The notes: generated by a model from the sequence alone, not told the origin. Numbered from the stretch's first letter, positions 34,290 through 43,535 are shown. The stretch: DNA of 63,358 nt from Bacteroidaceae bacterium (GCA_017938245.1 JAGBBX010000047.1:1-63358); one strand, 5' to 3'. Made by a program: numbers and translations.

Positions 34290-35723
34290 TCAATCAACAA
34301 CCTCGTTGCGTCTTTCGAGCAGCACTACGTTCTCGACGTGGTGAGTGTGCGGAAACATATCCACCGGCTGCACAGCTGTCACACGATAATCTTTGTCGAG
34401 CAAAGAGAGGTCGCGCGCCTGTGTAGCAGGATTACAGCTCACATATACAATACGACGCGGCGCCGCAAAAAGAATTGTATCTATAACATCATTATGCATT
34501 CCTGCACGAGGGGGATCGGTAATAATTACATCGGGACGACCGTGTTCCTCGATAAAGTCACGTGTCAGAATATCCTTCATATCACCTGCAAAGAAAACGA
34601 GATTATCGAGACCGTTGATACGCGAATTCTCACGCGCATCAATCACAGCATCCTCGACATACTCTATTCCCACCACCTTACGCGCCTTTCGTGCCACAAA
34701 ATTGGCTATTGTTCCAGTGCCGGTGTAAAGGTCGTATACCACCTCGTCACCCGTCAATGCCGCAAACTCTCGCGCTACCTTATATAAATTATAAGCCTGT
34801 CGGCTGTTTGTCTGATAGAACGATTTTGGACCGACCTTGAAACGAAGCCCCTCCATCTCTTCGTAAATAACATCAGTACCTTTGAAAGTGTGAACCTCCA
34901 AGTCGCCAAAAGTATCATTACATTTATTGTTTATGACATACAGCAGAGATGTTATCTGTGGGAAGTTCTCGGCAATGAAAGCAAGTACACTATGCAGTTG
35001 TTTCATCTGTGCATCATCCTCAATCTTTGCCTGAATCAGCAGCATCACCTCGCCCGTTGTCGATGTACGAAGCATCATATTACGCAGTACACCTGTCTGT
35101 GAGCGAAGGTCGAAGAAAGGAATCGCCTCGCGTACGGCAAAATCGCGTATAGCGTTACGAATCTCGTTGTTTAGCGAGGGCATAAGAGCACACTCCTCAA
35201 TATCCAGCACCTTATCGAATGCACCCGGGATGTGAAATCCCAAAGCATTCATATGCTCATATTTTGTCTGCTTTTCGACCTCTTCCCAAGTGAGCCATCT
35301 TTTATTGCTGAATGTAAATTCGAGTTTGTTACGATAGGCTTTTGTCTGCTCCGAACCCAAGATAGGCATAAATTCGGGCAGCTCAACCTTACCGATTCTC
35401 TTAAGGGCATCAAATACCTGCTGCTGCTTATACTTCAACTGATGTTCGTAGGCCAGACACTGCCATTTACATCCTCCGCAAACGCCATAATGTTTACAGA
35501 AAGGCTCGGCCCTCTCGGTTGAATATTCGTGGAACTTTACAGCCTCGGCCTCGGCATAACTATGTTTTTTACGACGAACCTGAAGGTCAACAACATCACC
35601 CGGAACTACAAAAGGAACAAAAACAACAAGATCGTCTACACGTGCCAATGCCTTACCCTCGGCGGCAACTCCGGTTATCTCAATCCGCTCGAGCAGCGGC
35701 AATGGTTTCTTTTTCTTTGCCAT
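34290..35723 (-). CDS. rlmD: 23S rRNA (uracil-C5)-methyltransferase, RlmD/RumA type
   Basis: A 477-residue SAM-dependent m5U methyltransferase with an N-terminal TRAM/OB domain (about residues 8-65), an iron-sulfur motif (CKHYGVCGGCKWQ, with its fourth Cys further on) and a C-terminal Rossmann domain: VYDLYTGTGTIANFVA, DPPRAGMH and the catalytic YVSCNPATQARDL. The cluster motif separates the RlmD/RlmCD type from TrmA. Bacteroidetes often have more than one paralogue, so the exact target (U1939 or U747) is not certain. First gene of a minus-strand series. Confidence 0.9.
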   Translation of the reverse strand: MAKKKKPLPLLERIEITGVAAEGKALARVDDLVVFVPFVVPGDVVDLQVRRKKHSYAEAEAVKFHEYSTERAEPFCKHYGVCGGCKWQCLAYEHQLKYKQQQVFDALKRIGKVELPEFMPILGSEQTKAYRNKLEFTFSNKRWLTWEEVEKQTKYEHMNALGFHIPGAFDKVLDIEECALMPSLNNEIRNAIRDFAVREAIPFFDLRSQTGVLRNMMLRTSTTGEVMLLIQAKIEDDAQMKQLHSVLAFIAENFPQITSLLYVINNKCNDTFGDLEVHTFKGTDVIYEEMEGLRFKVGPKSFYQTNSRQAYNLYKVAREFAALTGDEVVYDLYTGTGTIANFVARKARKVVGIEYVEDAVIDARENSRINGLDNLVFFAGDMKDILTRDFIEEHGRPDVIITDPPRAGMHNDVIDTILFAAPRRIVYVSCNPATQARDLSLLDKDYRVTAVQPVDMFPHTHHVENVVLLERRNEVVD

Positions 35724-35924
35724 TATATACAGCTTGATAAATATAGTACAAGCGGAATATCCGCATTTGATTAATCACATTACTCACTATTTGCAATAGA
35801 GTATAACAGCACAAAAATACATCTATTTTCCCGATTATTACCATATTTAAGTTAAGAAGTTTATTTTTTAAGAATTGTAGTGCATATTTTTTGCCACAAA
35901 CTTTATTTGGAAAACTTTTTTTTA
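35724..35924. other. Divergent intergenic region between rlmD and ppdK, rlmD side
   Basis: A minus-strand -7-like TATTTTTG (35819-35812) may serve rlmD, without a clear -33 box. No coding region is seen; the stretch is very A+T-rich. Confidence 0.4.
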
Positions 35925-35932
35925 TATATTTG
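35925..35932 (+). promoter_or_regulatory. -7 element of the ppdK promoter
   Basis: TATATTTG; the nearest TTTG (35906-35909) is only 15 bases upstream, so the -33 contact is imperfect. The predicted start near 35936 leaves a 200-nt leader. Confidence 0.5.
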
Positions 35933-35935
35933 CAA

Positions 35936-36135
35936 ATTAGAAAGAGAGTGCCTTTTTATAAAGTTCAAAAGGCATTGGATTGTGTGGTCAAAAGATTCAC
36001 ATACGACTCTGATAAACCTTAAAAACGGTTTTAAAAAGTTTATGCGTGTCGAATGAGCATTAAAATCCCACTCTTTTAAGAGAGATAAATAATTTAAACT
36101 TTTAACTATCAATAACATAATAAACTCAAAAATTT
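35936..36135 (+). promoter_or_regulatory. Long structured 5' leader of ppdK
   Basis: About 200 nt of non-coding RNA before the ATG. A clear hairpin has arms TGCCTTTT and AAAAGGCA (35949-35956, 35967-35974). Further short inverted repeats follow, for example ACTCTT/AAGAGAG near 36072. No known riboswitch consensus was recognised. Confidence 0.4.
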
Positions 36136-38859
36136 ATGGCAGACAAAAGAGTCTATACCTTTGGTAATGGTCTTGCTGAAGGTAATGCGTCAATGAGAAA
36201 TTTGTTAGGAGGTAAAGGTGCCAACCTTGCAGAGATGAACCTCATCGGTATCCCTGTTCCTCCCGGATTTACCATTACAACCGAGGTTTGTGGCGAGTAC
36301 TACAGCCTTGGCAAAGAGAAGGTTATTGAGCTTCTTAAGGCAGAGGTTCAGGCCGCAGTTAAAAACATCGAGACATTGATGAACTCGACATTCGGCGACC
36401 CCACCAATCCCCTTCTTGTATCAGTTCGTTCAGGTGCACGTGCATCTATGCCCGGTATGATGGATACCATCCTCAACCTTGGTCTTAACGACATCGTAGT
36501 AGAGGGTCTTGCAAAGAAGACCGGTAACGAGAAATTCGCTTGGGACTCTTACCGCCGTTTCGTACAGATGTACGGTGACGTTGTTCTTGGTATGAAACCT
36601 ACAAGCAAGGAGGAGATCGATCCCTTCGAGGCAATCATCGAGAAGGTTAAGGAAGAGGCAGGTGTTGTTCTCGACAAAGACCTTTCGGTAGACGACCTCA
36701 AGCGTCTTGTTAAGGAGTTCAAGGCAGCCGTTAAGGCTCAGACAGGCAAGGACTTCCCCACCGACTCTTACGAGCAGCTTTGGGGTGCCGTTTGCGCTGT
36801 ATTCGAGTCTTGGAACAACGAGCGCGCTATCCTCTACCGTCGTATGGAGAAAATTCCCGATGAGTGGGGAACAGCCGTATCGGTACAGGCAATGGTATTC
36901 GGTAATATGGGTGAGACATCGGCTACCGGTGTATGCTTCTCACGCGATGCTGCAACAGGTGAGAACCTCTTCAACGGAGAGTATCTTATCAACGCACAGG
37001 GTGAGGACGTTGTAGCAGGTATCCGCACACCTCAGCAGATTACAAAGATTGGTTCACAGCGTTGGGCTGCATTGCAGAACATCAGCGAGGAGGAGCGTGC
37101 TTCTAAGTATCCTTCAATGGAGGAGGCAATGCCCGAGATTTACAAGGAGCTCGACAGAATACAGACTCACCTCGAGGACCACTACAAAGATATGCAGGAT
37201 ATGGAGTTCACCGTTCAGGAGGGCAAACTCTGGTTCTTGCAGACACGTAACGGTAAGCGTACAGGTGCTGCAATGGTTAAGATTGCTATGGACCTCTACC
37301 GCGACGGTATCATCGACGACAAGACAGTTCTCAAACGTATGGAGCCCGAGAAGCTCAACGAGCTCTTGCACCCCATCTTCGACACAGCAGCTCTTGCAAA
37401 GGCTAAGGTAATTGCCAACGGTCTTCCCGCATCTCCCGGTGCTGCTACAGGACGTATCGTATTCTTCGCCGACGACGCTGCAAAGTGGAACGAGGATGGC
37501 GAGAAGGTAGTTCTTGTACGTATCGAGACCTCTCCCGAGGACCTTGCAGGTATGGCTGCCGCTCAGGGTATCCTTACTGCACGTGGTGGTATGACCTCTC
37601 ACGCAGCCGTTGTTGCTCGTGGTATGGGTAAGTGCTGCGTATCGGGTGCAGGTACATTGGTTATCGATTATAAGAAACGTACATTGTCGGTTGACGGTAT
37701 TACATTCAACGAGGGTGACTACATCTCATTGAACGGTTCAACAGGTCAGGTTATCGAGGGTAAGGTTGAGACTAAGGCTCCCGAACTCAGCGGTGACTTT
37801 GCCGAGTTGATGGAGATTTGCGACAAATATGCACGTCTTGGGGTTCGTACAAATGCCGATACTCCTCACGATGCACAGGTTGCACGTAACTTCGGTGCAA
37901 TCGGTATCGGTCTCTGCCGTACCGAGCATATGTTCTTTGAGGGCGAGAAGATTAAGGCTATGCGCGAGATGATTCTTGCCGAGACAACTAAGGAGCGCGA
38001 GGTTGCTCTTGCTAAGCTTCTTCCCTTCCAGAAGGCCGACTTCGTTGGTATCTTCAAGGCAATGGAGGGCTTGCACGTGACAGTTCGTCTGCTCGATCCC
38101 CCTCTCCACGAGTTTGTACCCCACGATGCTAAGGGTCAGCAGATGCTTGCCGAGGCAATGGGTAAGACCGTAGAGGCTGTTCAGCGCCGCGTTAAGTCAC
38201 TCGAGGAGTTCAACCCGATGCTTGGTCACCGTGGTTGCCGCTTGGGTAACACATATCCCGAGATTACAAAGATGCAGACAACCGCTATCCTCGGTGCAGC
38301 TCTCGAGTTGAAGAAAGAGGGTAAGGTTATCTATCCCGAGATTATGGTTCCCCTGGTAGGTATCATCAACGAGTTCGAGGAGCAGAAGAATGCTATCCTC
38401 GAGGCAGCTAACGCACTGTTTGCAGCCGAGGGCGACTCAGTAGAGTACACAATCGGTACAATGATTGAGATTCCTCGTGCAGCTCTTACAGCCGACCAGA
38501 TTGCACAGCAGGCTCAGTTCTTCTCATTCGGTACAAACGACTTGACACAGATGACCTTCGGTTACTCTCGTGACGACGTTAACTCATTCTTGCCCATCTA
38601 CCTGCGCAAGAAGATTCTGAAGAACGACCCCTTCCAGGTACTCGACCAGACCGGTGTTGGTCAGCTCGTTGAGATGGCTACAGCTAAGGGTCGCGCCGTT
38701 AACCCCGAGCTCAAGTGCGGTATCTGCGGTGAGCACGGTGGTGAGCCCGAGTCAGTTAAGTTCTGCCACCGCGTAGGTCTTAACTACGTATCTTGTTCTC
38801 CTTTCCGCGTGCCTATCGCACGTTTGGCTGCCGCTCAGGCTGCTGTTGAGGAGCTATAA
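36136..38859 (+). CDS. ppdK: Pyruvate, phosphate dikinase
   Basis: A 907-residue cytoplasmic enzyme that interconverts pyruvate + ATP + Pi and PEP + AMP + PPi. The N-terminal ATP-grasp domain begins LLGGKGANLAEMN and contains RSGARASMPGMMDT. The phosphohistidine swivel domain has GGMTSHAAVVARGMGK with His near residue 489. The C-terminal PEP/pyruvate TIM barrel includes LCRTEHMF, GHRGCRLG, SFGTNDLTQMTFG and the catalytic Cys in CGICGEHGGEP. Length equals bacterial PPDK. Codon use is strongly biased, as in highly expressed genes. It has a long leader and a strong terminator, so it is monocistronic. Confidence 0.98.
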   Translation: MADKRVYTFGNGLAEGNASMRNLLGGKGANLAEMNLIGIPVPPGFTITTEVCGEYYSLGKEKVIELLKAEVQAAVKNIETLMNSTFGDPTNPLLVSVRSGARASMPGMMDTILNLGLNDIVVEGLAKKTGNEKFAWDSYRRFVQMYGDVVLGMKPTSKEEIDPFEAIIEKVKEEAGVVLDKDLSVDDLKRLVKEFKAAVKAQTGKDFPTDSYEQLWGAVCAVFESWNNERAILYRRMEKIPDEWGTAVSVQAMVFGNMGETSATGVCFSRDAATGENLFNGEYLINAQGEDVVAGIRTPQQITKIGSQRWAALQNISEEERASKYPSMEEAMPEIYKELDRIQTHLEDHYKDMQDMEFTVQEGKLWFLQTRNGKRTGAAMVKIAMDLYRDGIIDDKTVLKRMEPEKLNELLHPIFDTAALAKAKVIANGLPASPGAATGRIVFFADDAAKWNEDGEKVVLVRIETSPEDLAGMAAAQGILTARGGMTSHAAVVARGMGKCCVSGAGTLVIDYKKRTLSVDGITFNEGDYISLNGSTGQVIEGKVETKAPELSGDFAELMEICDKYARLGVRTNADTPHDAQVARNFGAIGIGLCRTEHMFFEGEKIKAMREMILAETTKEREVALAKLLPFQKADFVGIFKAMEGLHVTVRLLDPPLHEFVPHDAKGQQMLAEAMGKTVEAVQRRVKSLEEFNPMLGHRGCRLGNTYPEITKMQTTAILGAALELKKEGKVIYPEIMVPLVGIINEFEEQKNAILEAANALFAAEGDSVEYTIGTMIEIPRAALTADQIAQQAQFFSFGTNDLTQMTFGYSRDDVNSFLPIYLRKKILKNDPFQVLDQTGVGQLVEMATAKGRAVNPELKCGICGEHGGEPESVKFCHRVGLNYVSCSPFRVPIARLAAAQAAVEEL

Positions 38860-38887
38860 TTTAAGCACATTTTAATGCTGAATATTC

Positions 38888-38922
38888 GCGGCAGACACCG
38901 ATTGGTGTCTGCCGCTTTTTTT
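38888..38922 (+). terminator. ppdK terminator
   Basis: 12-bp GC-rich arms GCGGCAGACACC and complement (38888-38899, 38904-38915), then seven T. Confidence 0.95.
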
Positions 38923-39029
38923 CAGAAATTTATTATCGCCATCGGATTAAGAATAGGATGACACAAATGAACATAATCTTTATTATAGGGTTAGTTGATA
39001 CAATGATTCGGACGATTAGAAAGCGCTTT

Positions 39030-39138
39030 GAAATATTCAAGCAAGCTTGATATTATTTGTTATACGAAGTTTCGACTTCGCTCGTTGCGTGTGAAAATAT
39101 ATTTTCACCCACTCGCTCTTTGAACTTTCGCTCGTTTT
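39030..39138 (+). repeat. Dispersed hairpin-rich repeat, left copy
   Basis: 109 bp, repeated inverted at 43355-43462 with roughly 90% identity by eye. It contains three hairpins in a row: CAAG-CAAG-CTTG with flanking ATAT pairs (39033-39053), CGAAGT-TTCG-ACTTCG (39065-39080) and the 18-bp palindrome starting GTGAAAATA (39091-39108). The end overlaps a promoter. No transposase is present. Confidence 0.75.
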
Positions 39139-39149
39139 ATCTATTTTTG
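39119..39149 (+). promoter_or_regulatory. Promoter at the edge of the left repeat copy
   Basis: TTTG (39119-39122), 19 bases, TATTTTTG (39142-39149). Points at rhaB; the start site would be near 39153. Confidence 0.55.
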
Positions 39150-39181
39150 GGTTGTCCCCGAAAATTTATTGCACTCGCTGT

Positions 39182-39232
39182 GAAATATTCAAGCAAGCTT
39201 GATATTATTTCGCTCGTTTTATCTATTTTTGC
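39182..39232 (+). repeat. Shortened second copy of the dispersed repeat, with promoter
   Basis: The first 29 bases repeat 39030-39058 and are joined directly to a copy of 39129-39149, as if the middle had been deleted. It carries CTTG (ending 39201), 22 bases, TATTTTTG (39224-39231), about 25 bp upstream of the rhaB ATG. Confidence 0.65.
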
Positions 39233-39256
39233 TCTTAGACAACAAAAACCAAGAAA

Positions 39257-40735
39257 ATGGAAAAACAGATATTTTTAGCATTCGACCTTGGAGCCACAAG
39301 TGGTCGCGCTGTAACAGTTACATTGTGTGGCAACAAATTCGATATTGAAGAGATACACCGTTTCCCAAATGGTATTATGCAGCTCGAAGGTAAGTACTAT
39401 TGGAACGTATATTCGCTATACGAGGAACTGAAGAAAGCGCTTCGAATATGTGTACAGCGTAACATTAAGCCCCATTCCATTGGCATTGACACTTGGGGCG
39501 TCGATTTTGGGTATATAGCAAAGGACGGTAGTCTAATGAACCTGCCTCGCGCCTACAGAGACCCTTACACCGATGGTGCTCCCGAGGAGTATTTCAATAT
39601 CGTCCCAAGAAAAGAGCTTTACGCAAGCACCGGCATACAGATAATGAATTTCAACAGTCTGTTCCAGCTTTTCAGCGCAAAGAAAGAGGGTTCAACGGCG
39701 CTCGAAGAGGCCAAGCACATACTTTTTATGCCCGACCTGCTTACCTACTTGCTCACAGGAAAGATGGTATGTGAATATACCGAAGCATCGACCTCACAGA
39801 TATTGAACCCCGCAAAAAAAGAGTTTGAGAAACAGTTGCTCGATGCAGCGGGTATCAACAGCGATATACTTCTGCCACTTTCACTGCCCGGGACATTGGT
39901 AGGCCACCTTAGCGACTCGGTTGCCGAGGAGACAGGAATTGGCAAGATTCCCGTTTATGCCGTTGCTGGACACGACACAGCATCGGCAATAGCGGCAATA
40001 CCCTCACTTGACAAGGAGTTTGCCTACCTTAGCAGCGGTACGTGGAGTCTAATGGGAATAGAGTGCGAGAACCCCATCATAAACGAAGAGAGCTATCGTC
40101 ACAACTTTACCAACGAAGGAGGAATAGACGGAACGACCTGCTTCCTTAAGAATATAACAGGAATGTGGCTGTTGGAGCAGTGCCGAAAAGAGTGGGAAAG
40201 AGAGAGCGTCAGCTACAGCTACCCACAGATTGTTGAGCTTGCCACCGACGCCGAACCTTTCCGCTGTTTCATACAGCCCGATGCCCCCGAATTTGCCAAC
40301 CCTGCGAGTATGAGTGCAGCCATTGTCCGTTTCTGCGAGGAGACAGGACAGCGCGCACCGCAGACACATGCACAATTCATACGCTGTATTTTCGAGAGTC
40401 TTGCACTCTGTTATCGTCACACATTAGAGACTATGCGCAGCCTCTCACCCCACGAAATAAAACGTCTGCACATTATTGGTGGCGGCTCAAAGAATACGCT
40501 TCTCAATCAGCTTACAGCAAACGCTTTGGGAATACCCACCGTTGCCGGCCCTGCCGAAGCAACAGCAATAGGCAACTGTATGGTGCAGGCACGTGCTGCC
40601 GGCCTTGTCGGCGACCGCTGGGAGATGCGCCGTATGATAGCACAAATGGAGCCACCCGTAACATTTGAGCCGCAAGATAGTGAGCAGTGGCAACAAGCAT
40701 ACGAGAGATACAAAACAATAATTAACCTAAAATAA
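39257..40735 (+). CDS. rhaB: Rhamnulokinase (FGGY family)
   Basis: A 492-residue sugar kinase phosphorylating L-rhamnulose to rhamnulose-1-phosphate. N-terminal AFDLGATSGRAV, the substrate region IGIDTWGVDFGYI, GHDTASAIAAIP and the C-terminal HIIGGGSKNTLLNQLTANALG motif all fit RhaB rather than FucK or XylB. The following gene encodes the matching aldolase 8 bp downstream, so the pair forms an operon. A promoter inside the repeat copy at 39182-39232 lies just upstream. No rhamnose isomerase, permease or regulator is found in the window. Confidence 0.9.
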   Translation: MEKQIFLAFDLGATSGRAVTVTLCGNKFDIEEIHRFPNGIMQLEGKYYWNVYSLYEELKKALRICVQRNIKPHSIGIDTWGVDFGYIAKDGSLMNLPRAYRDPYTDGAPEEYFNIVPRKELYASTGIQIMNFNSLFQLFSAKKEGSTALEEAKHILFMPDLLTYLLTGKMVCEYTEASTSQILNPAKKEFEKQLLDAAGINSDILLPLSLPGTLVGHLSDSVAEETGIGKIPVYAVAGHDTASAIAAIPSLDKEFAYLSSGTWSLMGIECENPIINEESYRHNFTNEGGIDGTTCFLKNITGMWLLEQCRKEWERESVSYSYPQIVELATDAEPFRCFIQPDAPEFANPASMSAAIVRFCEETGQRAPQTHAQFIRCIFESLALCYRHTLETMRSLSPHEIKRLHIIGGGSKNTLLNQLTANALGIPTVAGPAEATAIGNCMVQARAAGLVGDRWEMRRMIAQMEPPVTFEPQDSEQWQQAYERYKTIINLK

Positions 40736-40743
40736 AAGACACA

Positions 40744-41553
40744 ATGGAGATTATCAGAAAAAACACAGCACTGATGGCCGAGATTGACCGCATAGCCGAA
40801 GTAGCCGGATACCTGTGGACAAAAGGTTGGGCCGAGCGCAACGGTGGTAACATTTCGGTAAACGTTACACATCTTATGGATGACGAGTCTAAGAGCCTTC
40901 CAGCTCTTGCACCTACCCGTCCGCTGAACGAAGAGGTACCCTATTTGGGCGGACACTTCTTCTATGTAACAGGAACAGGCAAACGTATGCGTTACGTTGC
41001 ACAAGCCCCCTTCGATAATGGTTCAATCATCCGCATTGCCCCCGATGGAAAGAGCTTCGATATTATTGCCGAGCAGCCCGTTGGACCCACAATGGAGATT
41101 CACTCACATCTTATGATGCACAACTATCTGCGCAGCATAGGTCGCGAGACAACAGTTGTACTACACACCCATCCCACCGACCTTATAGGATTCTCGCACT
41201 GCAAACCCTTCCTTAACTCGGAGCACTTGACACGCACCCTCTGGAGTATGATTCCCGAGGCACGCATCGTCGTTCCCAAAGGCATCGGTATTGTACCCTA
41301 CGCAATCCCGGGAACAATGGAACTTGCCTATGCTACAATAGAACAGCTTGCAAAGCACGATATGTTACTATGGGAGAAACACGGCGTTCTTGCTGTTGGC
41401 GATGATATTATCGACTGCTTCGACGCCATCGACACAATGAGTAAATCGGCACAAATATATTTCAATGCACGTTGGGCCGGATACGAGCCCGTTGGAATGA
41501 CCGACGAAGAACTCGAGGCACTTGTTCCAGCATTCAATTTGCCAAGAATGTAA
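40744..41553 (+). CDS. rhaD: Rhamnulose-1-phosphate aldolase
   Basis: A 269-residue zinc-dependent class II aldolase splitting rhamnulose-1-phosphate into dihydroxyacetone phosphate and lactaldehyde. Recognisable family segments are KGWAERNGGNISVN, FFYVTGTGKRMR, the zinc motif VVLHTHPTDLI (His-x-His) and LLWEKHGVLAVGDDI with a further His. Length is as in E. coli RhaD (274). It is translated 8 bp after rhaB and followed by a shared terminator. Confidence 0.93.
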   Translation: MEIIRKNTALMAEIDRIAEVAGYLWTKGWAERNGGNISVNVTHLMDDESKSLPALAPTRPLNEEVPYLGGHFFYVTGTGKRMRYVAQAPFDNGSIIRIAPDGKSFDIIAEQPVGPTMEIHSHLMMHNYLRSIGRETTVVLHTHPTDLIGFSHCKPFLNSEHLTRTLWSMIPEARIVVPKGIGIVPYAIPGTMELAYATIEQLAKHDMLLWEKHGVLAVGDDIIDCFDAIDTMSKSAQIYFNARWAGYEPVGMTDEELEALVPAFNLPRM

Positions 41554-41580
41554 TAAAGGTAATCCACCTTTAAACGATAA

Positions 41581-41612
41581 AAAAATCATAGAGATGCGTC
41601 TCTATGATTTTT
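41581..41612. terminator. Bidirectional terminator between rhaD and the FAD oxidoreductase gene
   Basis: 14-bp arms (AAAAATCATAGAGA and complement) with loop TGCG, followed by T on the plus strand and preceded by A. Confidence 0.92.
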
Positions 41613-41613
41613 T

Positions 41614-43188
41614 TTATTCCTCGTGATAATCGCTCTCGGTATTCACACTCCATATATTACTTTTATCCGATACATTATTTACAATATTATCCACAGCAAC
41701 CATCGCAGTTAGCATAGAGTGATCCATATTATTATATCGGTGCTGCCCATTGCGTCCCAAACAGTAGATATTATCAATAGAATCGATGAAGCAGCGCACT
41801 TCGGAAAGCCTGTCGTATGTTCCAAAGTAGGCAGGATAAGCCTTTTTCATTCTCACACAAACACTATCGAGCAGAGCAGAATGCTCTATAATATCCATCT
41901 TCACAAGTTCATCCACTGCCATAAAGGATAGTAATTCATCGGACATCTGCCACAGTTCATCTCCCTCGTTACAGAAGTATTCAAGTCCGACGAATAAGGT
42001 ATTCTCATAGTCGGCTACCATATAAGGTGACCAATTATTGAAAATCTGTATGCGTCCAACCTTTACATCACGCTCCTGAATATATATCCACGTATCGGGT
42101 GGGCGATTGGCAAAGGTACGCAGTTTTGTTTCATTTTTAATTTTTACACTATCGAGTAAGAGTCCAACGGTAATAAAATCGCGAAAAGGCAGTCCTTGTG
42201 CAACATCAGCAACAGCATCGGGCACCAATATACCCTGCAACGAAGGAACAAGCTGCGCAAGAGGCATTGTCGAGAACAGATAATCGCAATGCAATCTTTG
42301 CTGCGAGCCATCGGACAACACCACATCAACCGAGACCGCCTTTCCGTTCTCCACATTCACGTGCACTACCCTGCTGTTTAATTGCACCTCGCCTCCGGCA
42401 GCAGAGACTTCATTGGCTACAATCTCCCACAGTTGTCCGGGGCCATATTTCGGATATAAAAAATTCTCTATAAGTGACGTCTCGACACCTTTTTGCGATG
42501 TATCGACACGAGGAAAAAGCCTCCTGATGGCATTCTTTATTATTCCCGTTATTGATAATCCTTTTACACGTTGGCTACCCCAATCGGCACCAATCTCCGA
42601 GGGGTGCTTACCCCACACTTTCTTTGTATAAGTCTCGAAGAAAAGTGAATAAAGAGTCTTACCGAATCTGTTTATATAGAAATCCTCCAATGTACGTTCG
42701 CGTCGCGGTACTATTCTTGCCAGCAGATATCCGAACGAAGCACACACCGTACGCCAAAGTCCCAAATTGCGAAAGGTAGAGAATTTCAGAGAGATAGGAT
42801 AATCGAAGAAACGTCGATTGAAAAATATACGTGACACACGACGGCGACGCAACATCACCCTATCGTTGTGCTCGGGGTCGGCACCAGCAGTGGATAAATC
42901 TCGCATCACTTCACCAATAAGAATTTCGTCCCTCGAAGGAGCACCCTGCATAGGCATAATAGTATTCCACCACTCTACAACCCTGTCATTTTTAGAGAAG
43001 AAACGATGGCCGCCAATATCCATACGATTGCCATTATAAAGCACCGTGCGCGATATTCCACCCACACAATCATCAGCCTCAAGGAGTATCGGTTTTATAT
43101 CGGTACGTTGCAACAGTTCGTATGCCGCAGTAAGTCCTGCGGGGCCTGCACCTATTATAACAGCTATTTTCTCTCGCTTCTGAACCAT
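41614..43188 (-). CDS. FAD-dependent amine-oxidase-like oxidoreductase
   Basis: A 524-residue flavoprotein of the protoporphyrinogen oxidase/amine oxidase/UDP-galactopyranose mutase-like group. The N-terminal dinucleotide motif [16 protein letters not shown] (residues 10-25) is followed by the GGISRTV and [11 protein letters not shown] segments seen in such proteins; the C-terminal [20 protein letters not shown] binds the FAD end. Relatives are often found with polysaccharide genes; no substrate can be assigned here. The ATG at 43188 is chosen because an ideal promoter (43194-43225) ends 5 bp before it, giving a nearly leaderless mRNA; the frame is open further upstream, but that part lies in repeat DNA. 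Confidence 0.82.
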   Translation of the reverse strand: MVQKREKIAVIIGAGPAGLTAAYELLQRTDIKPILLEADDCVGGISRTVLYNGNRMDIGGHRFFSKNDRVVEWWNTIMPMQGAPSRDEILIGEVMRDLSTAGADPEHNDRVMLRRRRVSRIFFNRRFFDYPISLKFSTFRNLGLWRTVCASFGYLLARIVPRRERTLEDFYINRFGKTLYSLFFETYTKKVWGKHPSEIGADWGSQRVKGLSITGIIKNAIRRLFPRVDTSQKGVETSLIENFLYPKYGPGQLWEIVANEVSAAGGEVQLNSRVVHVNVENGKAVSVDVVLSDGSQQRLHCDYLFSTMPLAQLVPSLQGILVPDAVADVAQGLPFRDFITVGLLLDSVKIKNETKLRTFANRPPDTWIYIQERDVKVGRIQIFNNWSPYMVADYENTLFVGLEYFCNEGDELWQMSDELLSFMAVDELVKMDIIEHSALLDSVCVRMKKAYPAYFGTYDRLSEVRCFIDSIDNIYCLGRNGQHRYNNMDHSMLTAMVAVDNIVNNVSDKSNIWSVNTESDYHEE

Positions 43189-43193
43189 AGTTA

Positions 43194-43225
43194 CAAAGAT
43201 AGTACAAACGAGCGAAATAGACAAA
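43194..43225 (-). promoter_or_regulatory. Promoter of the FAD oxidoreductase gene
   Basis: Minus strand: TTTG (43225-43222), 20 bases, TATCTTTG (43201-43194). The start site would fall 0-4 nt before the ATG at 43188. Confidence 0.7.
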
Positions 43226-43309
43226 CCCACGAATAAGTGAGAGCAATGAAAGTTTACTTTTTTTGCCGAGCAGGAGTGGGTTCGTGAAACAAAGCTTGCT
43301 TTGGCATTT

Positions 43310-43338
43310 TGCAGCGAGTGCAGGCTATCTTCGCGCAA
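43310..43338 (+). repeat. 29-bp direct repeat, copy 1
   Basis: GCGAGTGCAGGCTATCTTCG and flanks, repeated at 43463-43491 with one or two changes. The two copies bracket the right copy of the dispersed repeat. Confidence 0.65.
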
Positions 43339-43354
43339 TAGCGCAAAGTAGTAC

Positions 43355-43462
43355 AAACGAGCGAAAGTTCAATGAGCGAGTGGGTGAAAATAAATTTTTA
43401 CACGCAACGAGCGAAGTCGAAACTTCGTACAACAAATAATATCAAGCTTGCTTGAATATTTC
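43355..43462 (-). repeat. Dispersed hairpin-rich repeat, right (inverted) copy
   Basis: Inverted partner of 39030-39138. The stable CGAAGT stem is kept (43412-43427) and the GTGAAAAT palindrome is slightly changed. Between the two copies lie rhaB, rhaD and the FAD oxidoreductase gene. Confidence 0.75.
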
Positions 43463-43491
43463 TAAGCGAGTGCAGGCTATCTTCGCACAAT
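43463..43491 (+). repeat. 29-bp direct repeat, copy 2
   Basis: Second copy of 43310-43338. Both contain TATCTTCG on the plus strand, a -7-like sequence that recurs upstream of several genes here. Confidence 0.6.
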
Positions 43492-43501
43492 GTAACACAA
43501 A

Positions 43502-43535
43502 CAAAAAAGAGGGCACGTCCCAAAGACGTGCCCTC
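43502..43535 (-). terminator. Terminator of the aldolase gene
   Basis: 11-bp arms GAGGGCACGTC/GACGTGCCCTC (43509-43519, 43525-43535), with an A run to the left giving the U tract on the minus strand. Confidence 0.93.

Noticed and set aside
43189-43356. Longer FAD oxidoreductase start at 43356
   Set aside because: The extension is repeat-derived and contains the promoter; the flavin motif begins properly after ATG 43188.
39030-43462. Composite transposon or insertion sequence bounded by the inverted repeats
   Set aside because: No transposase or target duplication was found; the repeats contain several hairpins and promoters rather than simple IS ends.
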